Shown: piece after piece, positions 11,019 to 22,506 of the stretch | Layout of the letters: each line of letters opens with the position of its first letter | Position numbering within the stretch: position 1 is the first letter of the stretch | Assembly: GCA_007258455.2 (NCBI GenBank) | Contig: VDFB02270651.1 | Coordinates: forward strand, 494,334,320 to 494,398,319 | DNA from: Sequoia sempervirens | Lineage: Eukaryota; Streptophyta; Pinopsida; Cupressales; Cupressaceae | Reading direction: 5' to 3' | DNA length: 64,000 nucleotides | Position numbers and translations under genes: made by a program | Notes under the pieces: generated by a model | The model's database searches: none | What the model was told of the DNA's origin: nothing | The model's input: the letters and a program-made list of their open reading frames with translations, nothing else

Positions 11019-11564
11019 TTACACATATAGGACATCATCAGTATTATTCTTACCATCAAGAGAAATGGATCCTCTGCCATAGATTACACTAGCTTTGTCA
11101 TCACCAATTATTACAACACCACCATCATACTTTTCCAAGCACACAAATTTACTTTTATCACCTATCATGTGATGAGAGCATCCATTGTCAATCACACATT
11201 CATCTTTTTCTTCAACTCTAGCAGTTAGAGCTTTCTCCAAATTCATGCAACTACCAGATTCAATAGGTACTGAGTCATTTTCCTTGATAGCAATAAATAC
11301 CCATTCATCATCACTTGCATTCCCTTTATTAGATTCATCATCTATCACACCTTCATCAACAACATAATAACACTTTTTGTGGAATCTAGGCTTGTTAGGT
11401 CCTGCCTTAGGAACTCTTTCAAGAGACCTTGAGGCAAAATGACCTTGAGAAAAATATTTAAGAGGAAATTTCCCTTTATACTTACCTTCTCCTCTAGGTA
11501 CTCTCTTGATAAGAAGTGCTTCAAGCTCATCTAGCTTTCTTTCTTCTTCTTCAATCTCTCCCAT
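11019..11564 (-). pseudogene. Copia-1 protease region
   Basis: The motif CVIDNGCSHHMIGDKSKF is the copia aspartic protease start. The usual D-S-G triad reads D-N-G, so the active site is altered. The N-terminal half is a charged linker after gag with no intact zinc knuckle recognised. The frame is open for 181 codons but is bounded by stops on both sides. Confidence 0.75.
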
Positions 11565-11567
11565 TTC

Positions 11568-12300
11568 CTACTCATACTTGGACAAGTTTCTAGAAGAACT
11601 TTCTCTTGAATCATATCTGTGCTTATATTTTCTAGAGGTAGTAGCTTTGAATGCAAATTCTATCTTAGGAAGAGAATCACCAAACTTACTTAACTCAAGA
11701 GAAACACGCTTACCAATCAACATATCTCTAGTTACATTTTTCATAGTCTGAATCTCCTCAATAGTAGAAACTTTGTGTTTGTATGCATTAGGCAAGGATC
11801 TGAGCACTTTAGCAACAATCTCTAATTCTTCCAATGTTCCACCAACACATCTGATATTGGACACAAGTTTATTCACACTCTACATAAGAAATTGATCTTC
11901 TCATCTTCACCCATTTTCAATGTTTCATATTTCCCTTTTAGACTTTGTAACTTAGCAATCTTCACATGGGCATCACCTTCATACAAAGTTTCCAACTTTT
12001 TGCAGATCTCATAAGCAATCTTTAGCTCCATTACATTTGTCACCTCAGAATTAGTCAGAGCATTCAACAATGCTTCCTTAGCCTTGATATTATACTCAAC
12101 ATCTTTAATCTCACCTGCAATAGAAGGACCATTCTATGGGATGATATACCTATTCTTTGTAATGTTCCAATAAAGTTAACCAATGCATCTTAGATGACAC
12201 TCCATTCAATTCTTCCATAAAGAATAATTAGTTCCATCAAATCTCAAACAATCCTTCTTATATGTCACCATCCTGGATCACCTCAAGCTATCAAACTTCT
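11568..12300 (-). pseudogene. Copia-1 gag
   Basis: Two open pieces (12070-11873 and 11876-11568) encode the copia gag UBN2-type region: AYEICKKLETLYEGDAHVK followed by LQSLKGKYETLKM, then GTLEELEIVAKVLRSLP. They lie in different frames around 11875, so at least one frameshift and stops are present. The N-terminal part near 12100-12300 is degraded. Confidence 0.75.
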
Positions 12301-12312
12301 TCCATGGAACTT

Positions 12313-12324
12313 GCTTTGATACCA
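12313..12324 (-). promoter_or_regulatory. Copia-1 primer-binding site
   Basis: Minus strand TGGTATCAAAGC, one base from the standard initiator-Met-tRNA site. It follows the LTR terminus (CCAACA) by two bases. Confidence 0.75.
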
Positions 12325-12327
12325 ATT

Positions 12328-13430
12328 GTTGGCAACACAAGGATAGACAACTGAGAGGGGGGGTGAATTAGTTGTCACAAAAATTAAACTTATTGAAATT
12401 ATTAACCTTATTCTCAAATCTAATAAATAAACATGAAGGCAAAAGCCATCACCACATCAGAAATACACATAATACCAATATTTTTTACATAGAAACCCTA
12501 TTAGGGGAAAAATCGTGGTGGAGGTTAGTCCACAAGATTATACTCTATTAAAAGTATGATGAATGGGGAATGCACATGCATTTAGGCACACTGCCTAGAG
12601 CTCACTGCTCAAATACAAAAGAGGATTACTACCCAAGGAAGACACGTTTTCTTATAGAAACATTTAGATTATATTTGAAAGATTGAACTAAGAAAATAAC
12701 ATCTACTAATGCCTAATTACAGTACTAGTTAAGCACATAAACATTTTCTCACACTTCTTCACACTTAACTTTTTCCTTCGAATGATTAGAACTTTATTCA
12801 CACATAGCACTCACACACTTCTCTTCACCATGCATCCAAATGGTATAAACAATTGATCTTATATATCCGCAACCAAGAATAACATCATCTACATTTTTGG
12901 CTTAATAAAATATAAAATGTGTACAAATTGTTGGCTAAAATCAATAAACAATTATCAATGTGAATCAACCAAGGTCGAACACAACATAATGAGGACCCAA
13001 AACAACATCCTCGAAAATGAAACACCGTTAATAATTATTCCTCAAAGATCTACAATATACTATAATCACCATGTCAGCCATGAACATGAAAAACATGAAT
13101 ATACAAGAGAAAATCACCAATCATGAGCACAACAATCAATGCGGACCAACAACATAGATAGAGCATGATCTAGAAACATCCATGAGCATCATGAATTAGT
13201 ACAAAAGGATCCACAACAACTCAAGTTACTAGAATCACATCATCTTCTTTCAAGAACACCAACTAGAACAACTAAACAACTATCAAAATATAGATACTCA
13301 TGACTCAATCAAATCTTCATGCGAACCTTTAAAACATCATATGGATAAACTAGATATACTCGACAAAAAACCCTTTGATCCACAACCTTTTATCCTCAAT
13401 ACACTGAGCTAGCCAACATACTAAACTTCA
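12328..13430 (-). other. Probable Copia-1 5' LTR, right boundary not found
   Basis: Sequence immediately right of the primer-binding site must be LTR on the minus strand. It contains a ggggggtgaattagttgtca block and accctattaggggaaaaa, followed by AT-rich DNA without coding. A matching 3' LTR is absent, so the outer end cannot be placed and the distal half may be unrelated. Confidence 0.4.
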
Positions 13431-13439
13431 TTGCACCAC

Positions 13440-14010
13440 TGGCAACCTGTAACTTACTTTATTACAATTTTCTCAATATCCTTGACATATACAACCTCTA
13501 ATACATTAATTCTAATAGTTTCAAAAGGAAAATTGTATAAGCGAACCCGTGTTGGGCCATTCTATGGATAGAATTCTAATGGATTGAAATTCCTTAACCC
13601 CTTTTGTAGAAAGAGGAAAGAGGAACCATTCTTCCAAACCGACTCCCACATTATTTGTTCTCTTTCCATCTAACTCCTAAAGACTACCATGAAGAAACCT
13701 TTGGGAAGGAAATTCAAAATTGGATCTCTGTTCTAGTTTTCTCTCACCCATTCCTCAATCTCTTTACTTCAAAACCGTTTCCCCAAAAACCTACATATAA
13801 TGGCCTTCTATTCTAGATATTTAACATCATTTTCCATGAATGCAAAAACATCCAACATGATCCCCTTTGAAGGTTTCTTCTCATTATTGCCTCTATGATC
13901 TTCCCTTTCCTCATTTGATTTGACATTTCCCCCTTCTTTGGCCTAATTCTCAGAAACCCCAACCTTCATCCCACTCCCTCCATGCCAAAGGCCTTCTTTA
14001 TTTGAGAAAG
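13440..14010 (-). pseudogene. LINE ORF1 relic (DUF4283 domain)
   Basis: Reading the minus strand through a few stops gives AIICRFLGKRF, then IEEWVRENxNRDPILNFLPK, GFFMVVFRS, and GPTRVRLYNFPFE. This is the DUF4283 pattern typical of the first ORF of plant non-LTR (LINE) elements, a nucleic-acid-binding gag-like protein. The stops fall at several conserved positions. ORF2 (endonuclease/reverse transcriptase) would lie to the left and is not seen. The fragment sits between Copia-1 and the assembly gap. Confidence 0.7.
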
Positions 14011-14674
14011 GGTAAGTGAAATTCCCAAATAGATTTTTAAGAAGTTTTAAAAGAAATTATTTCAATGCTATAAATTTAACTAGCATATATATATGTAAGG
14101 TAGGTGATGGGGGAGTAGGGTGAGAAAAAAATGATTTGTTAGTTATTCTAATCTAAATTGTTTTCTATGTCTTTATATTAATTATGTTTCATTATTTTAG
14201 TAACTAATGTTGCTTGGTTTTGTTTCAATTATTTTTTATATTTTTTTCGTGGTTGCTCATAACTACCTACTATTCATATAGTCTATAATATTGATGCATT
14301 TTTTAAGAGCGTTTTTCATATTTTTAGTTTTGGCTATAATTAATGTTTTTGTATATTAGTAGTTGTTAGAAAATTTGATTTTGGAAATTCTTCCTCAAAT
14401 TTAAGGTAGCATTCTACATAAAACAATGGATATGGATTTGGAGTTTTTGACCAACCCTCTTGTGGAATCAATGGTTATAAATGTTATCGAGTCAACAACC
14501 CTCTATTTATTGCTAGGAAATTGCTAAGTTGATCAAATCATTTCCTACATATGGACTTATGAGAGAAAAGCATGCATACAAGCTTACAAGTTAATCATAA
14601 TGCAAAGGTCAAAGACATACCACAAGATCACACAAGATATACCTTGGGAAAACCTGAAGAGGAAAAAGGACAAT
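14011..14674. other. AT-rich stretch, nothing recognised, ends at gap
   Basis: No coding region, LTR end or repeat supported. The last 60 bases before the gap (tataccttgggaaaacctg and following) look like LTR sequence of some copia families, but this is only an impression. Confidence 0.4.
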
Positions 14675-14774
14675 NNNNNNNNNNNNNNNNNNNNNNNNNN
14701 NNNNNNNNNNNNNNNNNNNNNNNNNNNNNNNNNNNNNNNNNNNNNNNNNNNNNNNNNNNNNNNNNNNNNNNNNN
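14675..14774. other. Assembly gap (100 N)
   Basis: Exactly 100 Ns, a conventional placeholder for a gap of unknown length. It lies just after the end of Gypsy-A pol, where that element's 3' region and 3' LTR are expected. Confidence 0.95.
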
Positions 14775-14820
14775 GACAACTTTATTGACCGTGCACTAGA
14801 TATCCTCAAGTGTAGAATCG

Positions 14821-16131
14821 TCAGAGATGAATGTTGTTTATGGGCTCCTCCAACATGTCTCCCTCTGGTGTAGACAGTCGATATGCTCCTGATCCATAGA
14901 CTGATATGATTACATAAGGTCCTATCCAGTTAGGTTCAAACTTTCCCTTCTTTTCTCTGTCTGCTTGATTTCTAGGGTTTTCCCGTAGGACCAAGTCTCC
15001 AATCTGGAAGACTCTAGGTTTAACCCTATGATTATAGTTTCTAGACATCCTTTGTTGATAGGCTGTCAAATGATTAACAGCTTGTTGTCGACGTTCATCA
15101 AGTAGCTCTAATTCCTGAAGTCTAGAGACCCTATAATCTTCATCTGAAATGAGTCCCTTTAGTGAGACTCGACGGGATGGAATTTCTACCTCAATAGGTA
15201 GTATTGCTTCTGATCCATAGACAAGAGCATATGGTGTAGCTCCTGTTGGTGTTCTGATACTAGTCCTGTAAGCCCAAAGAGCAGGATTTAGCTGAACGTG
15301 CCAATCACATCCCACTTCATTTACAGTCTTCTTGAGAATTTTGAGGATTGTTTTATTTGAAGCTTCTGCCTATCCATTACCTTGAGGGTAATATGGGGTT
15401 GAAAAGCGATGTTGGATGTGGAACTTTTCACATAGTTCTTGGACGTCTTGGTTCTTGAAAGGCCTGCCATTATCTGTGATGATTGACTGGGGTATCCCAT
15501 ATCTACAAATGAGATAATTAAGAATGAAAGATGATATTTGCTTTCCAGTGATTGTGGTTAAGGGAACTGCCTCCACCCATTTTGTAAAATATTCGGTTGC
15601 TGTGATAATGAATTTGTGTCCATTAGATGAAGATGGGTGAATTTTCCCCACCAAGTCTAGTCCCCACTGACAGAAAGGCCATGTAGTTGCAAATGGATGC
15701 AACTCTTGTGCTGGTGCATGTATAAGATTGCCATGGATCTGGCATTTTGAACATCTTTTGACAAAGTGATAAGACTCTTGCTCCATGTGTGGCCAATAAT
15801 ACCCCAAACAAAGGAGTTTCTTGGCTAAAGATAATCCACTTGAATGTGTTCCACAAATTCCTTCATGGACCTCGTGTAAAGCGGATGCGGATTCGTCATG
15901 TTCTAAACAACGTAAAAGAGTACCATCTAGGCCTCGACGGTAAAGGGTGTCGGCAATAATGGTATGTTTGGCGGATTGGCGTATGAAGTTGCGCTTTTGG
16001 TTGCGAGAAAGATCCGGTGGTAAGATATTATCTCTCAGATAAGCATAAATGTCTCCATAAATGGAGGATTGGGCACTATCTAAAAGGCTTATGGTTTGGG
16101 ATTTGGGATTTGCGTATGCAGGATTTGATAC
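14821..16131 (-). pseudogene. Gypsy-A integrase
   Basis: From about 16130 the frame reads the HHCC zinc domain (ALHEVHEGICGTHSSG ... CSKCQIHG). It continues with the core: first Asp in WGLDLVGKI, second in ITDNGRPF, and the Glu context AEASNK just after a TAG stop at 15370-15372. The C-terminal domain (164 open codons, 15315-14821) ends in EEPINNIHL, then a TGA at 14821-14823 followed in frame by a few residues and TGA. All catalytic residues remain; only nonsense codons disable it. The left end is close to the assembly gap. Confidence 0.88.
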
Positions 16132-16189
16132 TTATTCTACAATAAATCGATAACGATCTTGTGTTTCAGGCATTTGTAGAAGAGATGCT

Positions 16190-16556
16190 ATTGTGGCCAT
16201 GGCATTTGCTGCTTTGTTCTCTGATCTTGGTATCTGCTCAAATTTGATTTCTATGAAGTACTTTCGTAGGTCATCCACCAGCCTCTTGTACAAAATCAGT
16301 GTGTCATCCTTAGTTTGATAATCATTGTTGACTTGATAGATGATTAACTGGGAGTCTCCATACACCTGTAGTTCTGTGATTTTCCATTCAATAGCCACTT
16401 TAATTCCAAGGATAAAAGCTTCATATTCTGCCACATTGTTAGTGCAACGGAAGGTAAGCCTGTATGATCACGGGATTGTGTGCCCAAGAGGTGTGACAAA
16501 TAGAATTCCTACTCCTGATCCATGTTGTGTGTAGGATCCATCGAAGTAGAGTTGCC
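16190..16556 (-). pseudogene. Gypsy-A archaeal-type RNase H (aRNH)
   Basis: Second RNase H domain between the native RT-RNase H and integrase. Motifs: LYFDGSYTQHGSGVG (first Asp), NNVAEYEAFILG (Glu), LQVYGDSQLIIYQV (second Asp). The expected last Asp near the C-terminus reads AANAMATIAS, an Asn, consistent with a G-to-A change. A TGA at 16468-16470 splits the domain. In the Tat lineage this extra domain is thought to share or replace RNA removal during cDNA synthesis. Confidence 0.82.
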
Positions 16557-18270
16557 ATGGTTGTGTTGTTACATTGAGGATATCTGCATCAGGAAATTCC
16601 ATGGTCATATGATGACTGTCAGATAATGGAGCTTCTGCTAATTGATCAGCGATGGCTTGTCCTTTGATAGCTCGCCTTTCCACATACTGAATATCAAACT
16701 CACTGAGGAGCATGACCCACTTTGCCAACCTTCCTGTTAAAGCTGCTTTGCTCAGTAAATACTTGAGAGGATCATTTTTTGCAACAAGCTTGATAGTGTG
16801 AGTAAGCATATAGTGTCGCAATTTTTTTGTTGCAAATACTACTGCTAAGCATGATTTTTCAATGAAGGTGTAGTTTACTTCATGTCCATTGAGTGTCCTG
16901 CTGATATAGTATATAGCCTGTTCCTTTCCTTCTTTATCCTCTTGTGCTAGCAAGGCTCCTAAAGAAATGTCTGTTGTTGCAATATATAACAATAATGGCT
17001 TGTCTTCACTGGGTGGTACCAAGATTGGTGGCGTCATCAGATAATGCTTGATTTGATTGAAGGTACTCTCACACTGTTCATCCCATTTGAAAGGCACATT
17101 TTTATGCAAGAGATGGTTGAACGGATGACACCGATCTGCTAGTTGGGAGATGAATCTTCTGATGGAATGTAGTCGGCCTTGTAGAGATCTTAATGTGCTG
17201 ATATTCTTAGGAGGTGGCATTTCCATAATGGCCTGGACTTTTTCTGGATCTACTTCAATTCCCTTTGTAGAAACTATGTATCCTAGGAGCTTTGCTGATG
17301 TTACTCCAAAGGCACATTTCTTTGGATTCAATCTGACTTTGAATTTTTCCAACCTATCAAATATTTTGGCCAATATCTCTAGATGTCCTTCCCTGGTGTA
17401 AGATTTGGCTAAGATGTCGTCCACATAGTCCTCCATGAAGGTATGCATCATGTTGTGGAAGATTGTTGTCATAGCCCGCTGGTATGTAGCTCCTACATTC
17501 TTTAACCCAAAAGGCATGACGTTCCAGCAAAAAGTGCCCCATGGACATGTAAAGGCTATCTTTTCTTGGTCTTTAGGAGCTATCTTGATTTGATTGTATC
17601 CTGACAATCCATCCATGAGTGATAGCATTTTATGGCCGGCTGTGAGATCTACAATCATGTCTATGTTTGGCAAAGGAAAATCATCCTTTAGACATGCTTT
17701 ATTTAAATCCTAGAAATTAGTACATATTCTGATGGTGTTATCCGGCTTTGAAACAGGCACAATGTTGGATATCCATTCCGCATAGTCAATAGATCTGAAG
17801 AATCCAGCATCTAGTAATTTCTTCAAGTCATTTTTCACTAATAATGCAACATGTGGATGCATTTTTCTCAGCTTCTGTTTTACTGGTTTAGTGCCAGCTG
17901 GTAAGGATAAGTGATGCATAATGAGATCTATATCCAAGCCTGGCATGTCAGAGTATGACCAAGAAAAATTGATGCATCGTTCTTCAAAGAATTTGATAAA
18001 ATCTGGCTTTTCTGTATTTGTCATGGATGCGACCAGGTGTAATATTCTTGCTTTTTCCGCTGTGCCAATATTAATAGACTGTGTGGGTTCTATTAACACT
18101 GATGATCTTTCATGGTAATGTTGTGGGAGAATGTCAAACCTTCCATCCTTTGGTGCCTCAATGAGGTTTTCGCCATCAGAGGCGTTCTTTATTTTTACTA
18201 TTTTAGGATCAAATACTGCCATAGAATGGTTTTCACCATTAGATCCATTTTTTCTTTCATATTTTTGCAA
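16557..18270 (-). pseudogene. Gypsy-A reverse transcriptase and native RNase H
   Basis: The N-terminal fingers (18270-17713) end in NTIRICTNF before a TAG at 17710-17712. The frame then continues with the palm: LSGYNQIKIAP, MPFGLKNVGATYQRAM, and the catalytic YVDDI. Connection and RNase H follow (TTDISLGALLAQ, FIEKSCLAVVFATKKLRHY). The C-terminus runs directly into the archaeal-type RNase H. A frameshift near 18280 separates this frame from the upstream G-patch segment. Apart from the single stop, RT is well preserved. Confidence 0.9.
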
Positions 18271-19148
18271 CTGGAAGGTTTGGCATCCTCCTGCCTAAAA
18301 GCATCATTAAAAGAAGTATTGGTAGAACAAGCATCGGATTCCTCGCAGCAAAGGTAGTTAATAATGGAGGAATCATTGTCAAAAACAAGGAGATTAATAG
18401 GATGTTGGGCTTCCCATTCGATAAGTTCGGGATGTAGTAAAGGAAATGAATCATTAGATGGGTTGAGGTCAGCGATTGTGAAAGCTCGGACGGAAATGTC
18501 GTCTAGGTTGTCTATGGTTATGTCGAGGCCTACAAAGGTATTTTCTTCCACATCATTTATCTCAATCGATGTCCGTTCATCTTCACTTGAGTCATCAAAA
18601 TTTTGCGTTTCAAAGACAATAGGATTAAAACTTGAGCTTTGACCCTCCTCGTGATTGGGGGTATACTTTTTGATAATATCAATCTGAATATCTTCATAGG
18701 AAACTTCTGATAAGTTGTCCCACTCATACTCATTTGAATCTGTTTCAGAATTATCTCTTATTTGAAGAATACACTCCACTGTTTTATTGGTGATTTCTGC
18801 TCTTGCTTTTTCTGTGTATCCTAGTCCAGTTTTATCCTTATGTTGGAGCGTAAGAGGTTGGATTGGTTCTGTTATTCCTTGTTTCCTTAACCCAAGAGGT
18901 CCCTGTCCTGAATATCCCATCTTCTCAAGAATAGTTTTTCCTTTCCCATATTGAGTTGTCTCTATGATGTTACTTGTGGAAGTGGGGGCTTCCTCATCCT
19001 TATAAAGCCAATTTAGTATGGCCTTATCTTTTGATTCTTCATCTAAGCTCCCAGCTTTTACAAATCTGCCATCTAATGCTGTTGTAGATTGTTGTGAAGT
19101 GTGGGTGTTTGTGGATGGCTGTCCATGTGTTTGTAAGGAGGGTAACAT
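18198..19148 (-). pseudogene. Gypsy-A post-protease segment with G-patch
   Basis: 316 open codons in the same frame as gag-protease, separated from it by TAA codons at 19299-19301 and further in. Residues about 67-111 (18816-18950) form a G-patch: KTILEKMGYSGQGPLGLRKQ followed by GLGY. G-patches are glycine-rich RNA-binding modules, also known after the protease in some retroviruses and in plant gypsy proteins. The rest is acidic and unrecognised. It ends by frameshift into RT. Confidence 0.75.
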
Positions 19149-19298
19149 TTGTGATAGATGGAATGAGTGTCCAACACCATATTCACTTATTCCTTTGTCA
19201 CTTATCTGTACTTATTTGGTGAATTGATGTGAGAGTGGAGCCAATTGTTCTTCAACATTTGAAGGGTTAGATTGTGCCACCCTTATCTCTTGTGATCT

Positions 19299-21854
19299 TT
19301 ATTGTTTTGGAAGCCACTTTGAAATGAAGCTTTGTTGTTGCTCACTATCTGATGTGCCAACTTCTCTATTATTAGGTATGAATGTATCCTGAGATGTCTT
19401 CAATGTATGACAAGCCTGGGTGTCATTGTAGTCTGCTGTGATTGTTACCTCCTGTCCATTGATGGGAAATTTTAGGCATTGATGATAGGTAGATGGTACT
19501 GCTTGCATATCATGGATCCAAGGGCGTCCCAACAGTATGTTGTATGTCAGTTCCCTATCTAAGACTTGGCAAACCACTTTTTGGACAATAGGCCCAACTT
19601 GAATGGGTAATATGATCAATCCTGTAGAGGACCTTTCTTCTTCATCATATGCTTTGATTGTGATTTTTCTTCTGGTATCAATGGCTTCATCTGAGTATCC
19701 TAGTGCACGAATCAGCTTTAAGGTACAAATATTTAAACCGGCCCCTCCATCTATCAGGACACGTTTTACACGATGTTTATGGATAAGGACTTCAATGTGA
19801 AGGGCGGAATTATGCGGATGGGTGAGTGATACATCATCATGTTCAGAAAAAGAAAGGCAATGAGGTGCAGATAGATGTCCCACCATAGCTTGGAATTGAC
19901 ACACATCCAGATTGTTAGGTATTGTAGTTGATACGAGAGCTTGTTCAAGAACCTCTTTGTGTGATGGGGAAATCTTCAAAAGTTCCAAGATTGATATTTG
20001 TGCCGGTATTTTCTGTAATTGATCGATGAGATTATATTGATTGGAGGGAGGATCCACTGATGGGGATGATATTGATGCTCCTTTCAATATAACTTTGGAT
20101 TGTGCCCTTGTTGTGGCATTAACCGGTTGGTACTCTTGTTTCCCTTTGAGTGTGACTACATTGATTTGGTTTTCAGATTTGTCCATATGTTGTACCAAAT
20201 TGGTAGATGTAATGTCGTTGTTTTGGTTGATTTGATTGCATAACTCTTCATCCTCTTTGGCAGCAGAAAAACAAAGGATTGTTGCATCATAAACATAACC
20301 AACGTTCTTACCTTTGGTGTTTGCGGAAGAAGATTCTCCCTTTTGATAATTGGGTAGAGGATTTTTGAATGTTGTATGATCCTTGTTTGTTTGAGGGCCC
20401 TCTACGAATACTTTCTTTTGATCTATGAGGTCTTGTACCACATGTTTTAATTGCCAACAATTTTCAGTCATGTGACCTTTATTTTGATGATAGTGACAGT
20501 AATGTAAGTCATTCCACCATGATGGTTTGACTTGAGGGTCCCAATTTCTAGCTTCTTGCACTTGAATGAGTTTTTCGTTTAAAAGTTCTTTGAGGACTGA
20601 TTCCAACGATTGTCCTAATGGCGTGAATTTTCGTTTATTGGAGGGTCGTTGGAATGATTGGGTTTTCGTTTCTCCACTGTTTTGATTATTTCCTTGATCA
20701 CTACTTTGTTTGATATTAAAACCATTGTTTTGTTTGTTTGTAGTAGTTGGTGTCAAGGTGAATACTGGTTTAGATGTATGTGCATCGATCATGGTATCAG
20801 TATTCTTGTTCTTTTGCCAAAATCTTGGCTTTTCGTTGTTGCTATTAGAGGAATGGTTATTGTTTGAACCTTCAGTGAAATGTTTGATTGTTCCTCTTTT
20901 GATTAGAGCCTCTTCGATTTTAAGCCCTTTTTCGATAACTTGTTCAAATGTGGATGGACATTGTAAGTCCAATCTGTAGTTCATGTCATCTACTAAGTTA
21001 TCAATGAACATCTCTATCTTCTCCTCTTCAGGAATAGATCTAGGGTATTTAGCAAATAGCCTTCTCCATCGTTGGAGAAAAGAGAGAAACTTTTCGCCCT
21101 TTGCTTGTTTGGTGTTGTAAAGTTCTTTTAAGGTTACCCCATGTTGGATGTTGAATGAGAAGTGTGTTATGAACCTATTGATTAGTTCCTCAAAGGATTG
21201 AATTCCAGGTTCTAATTTAGAAAACCACTCCATGCAAGTGTTTCCTAGGCTTCTTGGGAATAACCGTAATAAGTAAGAGTCCTCGTGTGTGAACTCTATG
21301 CTCATAGCTCGAAATTCTCGTACGTGGTCAAACGGATCAGTTCTCCCATTGCATTTGTTGTATGTTGGGTACTCACAATACCTTGGAAATGGTATCATGT
21401 TGATGCTTGAGTCAAATGGATAAGGGAAAATGTCTTGTAATAGATACCTCTTTGTTGGCCCTTGTTGGATATTCTGGAATTGTAATTGTAACTGTTGGAT
21501 TTGTCTTGTCAAAGCATCTATTTGATTTGGATTCTCTATATTAGTTGAGTTAGGTGTGGTTGCTTCCTTGAGTTGATTGACATCAAAGTCTTTAGGAAGC
21601 TTAGCACCTTTGTCAGCTAATAAGAGAAGATACTTTTCCATGTCTTGCTCTAGCATCTTTTCCATAAATTTATGGAAATGAGGGTCTTGTTGCACTTTCT
21701 CGATTTCTTCTGCAGTTATTTCCTTCTCATGTGAGTTAATAAGAGGATCAGTGTTGCTATATCGTCCCCAAGGGTTTTCTTTAGTCATGGCTGCTATTTT
21801 TTCATTTTCTTGTTCTTGTTGTTTTTGATATGCTGCTCGTGTGAAGATAGGCAT
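19299..21854 (-). CDS. Gypsy-A gag-protease polyprotein (851 aa)
   Basis: Longest intact frame in the window, ATG at 21854. Residues 1-140 are Gln/Lys-rich with a helical stretch. Residues about 175-320 match the retrotransposon gag core (MEWFSKLEPGIQSFEELINRF, AKGEKFLSFLQRWRRL). A zinc-finger-like CHYH...H...C motif lies at 453-466 (YCHYHQNKGHMTENC). The protease active site is LIDGGAGLN at about 701-709, D-G-G rather than the usual D-S/T-G, followed by ILLGRPWIH near 770. Gag forms the particle and the protease matures it. It stops at a TAA at 19299; the same frame continues after it into the G-patch segment. Confidence 0.88.
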   Translation of the reverse strand: MPIFTRAAYQKQQEQENEKIAAMTKENPWGRYSNTDPLINSHEKEITAEEIEKVQQDPHFHKFMEKMLEQDMEKYLLLLADKGAKLPKDFDVNQLKEATTPNSTNIENPNQIDALTRQIQQLQLQFQNIQQGPTKRYLLQDIFPYPFDSSINMIPFPRYCEYPTYNKCNGRTDPFDHVREFRAMSIEFTHEDSYLLRLFPRSLGNTCMEWFSKLEPGIQSFEELINRFITHFSFNIQHGVTLKELYNTKQAKGEKFLSFLQRWRRLFAKYPRSIPEEEKIEMFIDNLVDDMNYRLDLQCPSTFEQVIEKGLKIEEALIKRGTIKHFTEGSNNNHSSNSNNEKPRFWQKNKNTDTMIDAHTSKPVFTLTPTTTNKQNNGFNIKQSSDQGNNQNSGETKTQSFQRPSNKRKFTPLGQSLESVLKELLNEKLIQVQEARNWDPQVKPSWWNDLHYCHYHQNKGHMTENCWQLKHVVQDLIDQKKVFVEGPQTNKDHTTFKNPLPNYQKGESSSANTKGKNVGYVYDATILCFSAAKEDEELCNQINQNNDITSTNLVQHMDKSENQINVVTLKGKQEYQPVNATTRAQSKVILKGASISSPSVDPPSNQYNLIDQLQKIPAQISILELLKISPSHKEVLEQALVSTTIPNNLDVCQFQAMVGHLSAPHCLSFSEHDDVSLTHPHNSALHIEVLIHKHRVKRVLIDGGAGLNICTLKLIRALGYSDEAIDTRRKITIKAYDEEERSSTGLIILPIQVGPIVQKVVCQVLDRELTYNILLGRPWIHDMQAVPSTYHQCLKFPINGQEVTITADYNDTQACHTLKTSQDTFIPNNREVGTSDSEQQQSFISKWLPKQ

Positions 21855-22193
21855 ACAAACGTTAAAAGGTTTACCCTAGACTTTGATCTTGGATTTGATT
21901 GGATAAGTGTCAAGGTTGTTGATTTAAAATCTGATTTTGTTTTGTCTAGTTTCGTGATGAAAGGATGATAGAATCCTTGATAGGGAAATTTTGACAGAAA
22001 ATCTCAGATTTTGGTGATAACGACACTATGCAAGATGCTGCAAGATCTAGGTATAGGGGTAAAGCTTTTCTTTTTGTATGACTATTGTGTTCTGGACTGT
22101 AAAAAAAATGTTTTGAACTGATAGAAACCTTGTATTTGATATGGGAAAGCTGACAAAATGCCCTATTAACTCTCTGTTTTTCGGGTTCTATGG

Positions 22194-22487
22194 CACGCTA
22201 AAATAGATACCGGACGCGCTAAAACAGAGACTAGGCACGCTGAAACAGAAATCAGGCGCGCTAAAACAGAGACCAGGCGCGCTAAAACAGAGACCAGGTG
22301 CGCTAAAACAAATGCTAGAGGCGCTAAAATAGATACCGGGTGTGCTAAAACAGAATCTAGGTGCGCTAAAACAGAGATACAAAGCGCTGAGACAGAAACC
22401 AGGCGCGCTGGAACAGATTTCAGGAGCGTTAAAACAGATACCAAGTGCGCTGAAACAGAAACCGGGCGCGCTAAAACTATGACTTGA
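22194..22487. repeat. 21-bp tandem array, 14 units (Gypsy-A leader)
   Basis: Fourteen consecutive 21-bp units, each beginning (C/T/A)(G/A)CGCT(A/G)(A/G)AACAG with a variable tail usually ending cagg or cggg. The same unit reappears at 23981-24106. It lies between gag and the primer-binding site of Gypsy-A. Period 21 keeps all frames open, which explains long spurious ORFs here. Confidence 0.92.
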
Positions 22488-22506
22488 AGGGGTTTAAGAC
22501 AGAAAA

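Larger units (their letters stand above)
9735..12327 (-). mobile_element. Copia-1: truncated Ty1/copia retrotransposon
   Basis: On the minus strand the order is LTR end, primer-binding site (12324-12313), gag, protease, integrase, then a break before reverse transcriptase. Several stops interrupt the frame. The LTR end reads CCAACA directly before the primer-binding site. The order gag-PR-IN without preceding RT identifies the copia type. No 3' LTR was found. Confidence 0.85.

Noticed and set aside
14572..14809. ORFs spanning the N gap
   Set aside because: Translations run through unknown bases and have no meaning.
22166..22444. Repetitive ORFs with a seven-residue period over the 21-bp array
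   Set aside because: Any frame stays open in a 21-base period; the peptides have no start context, and the frames in the two arrays differ.
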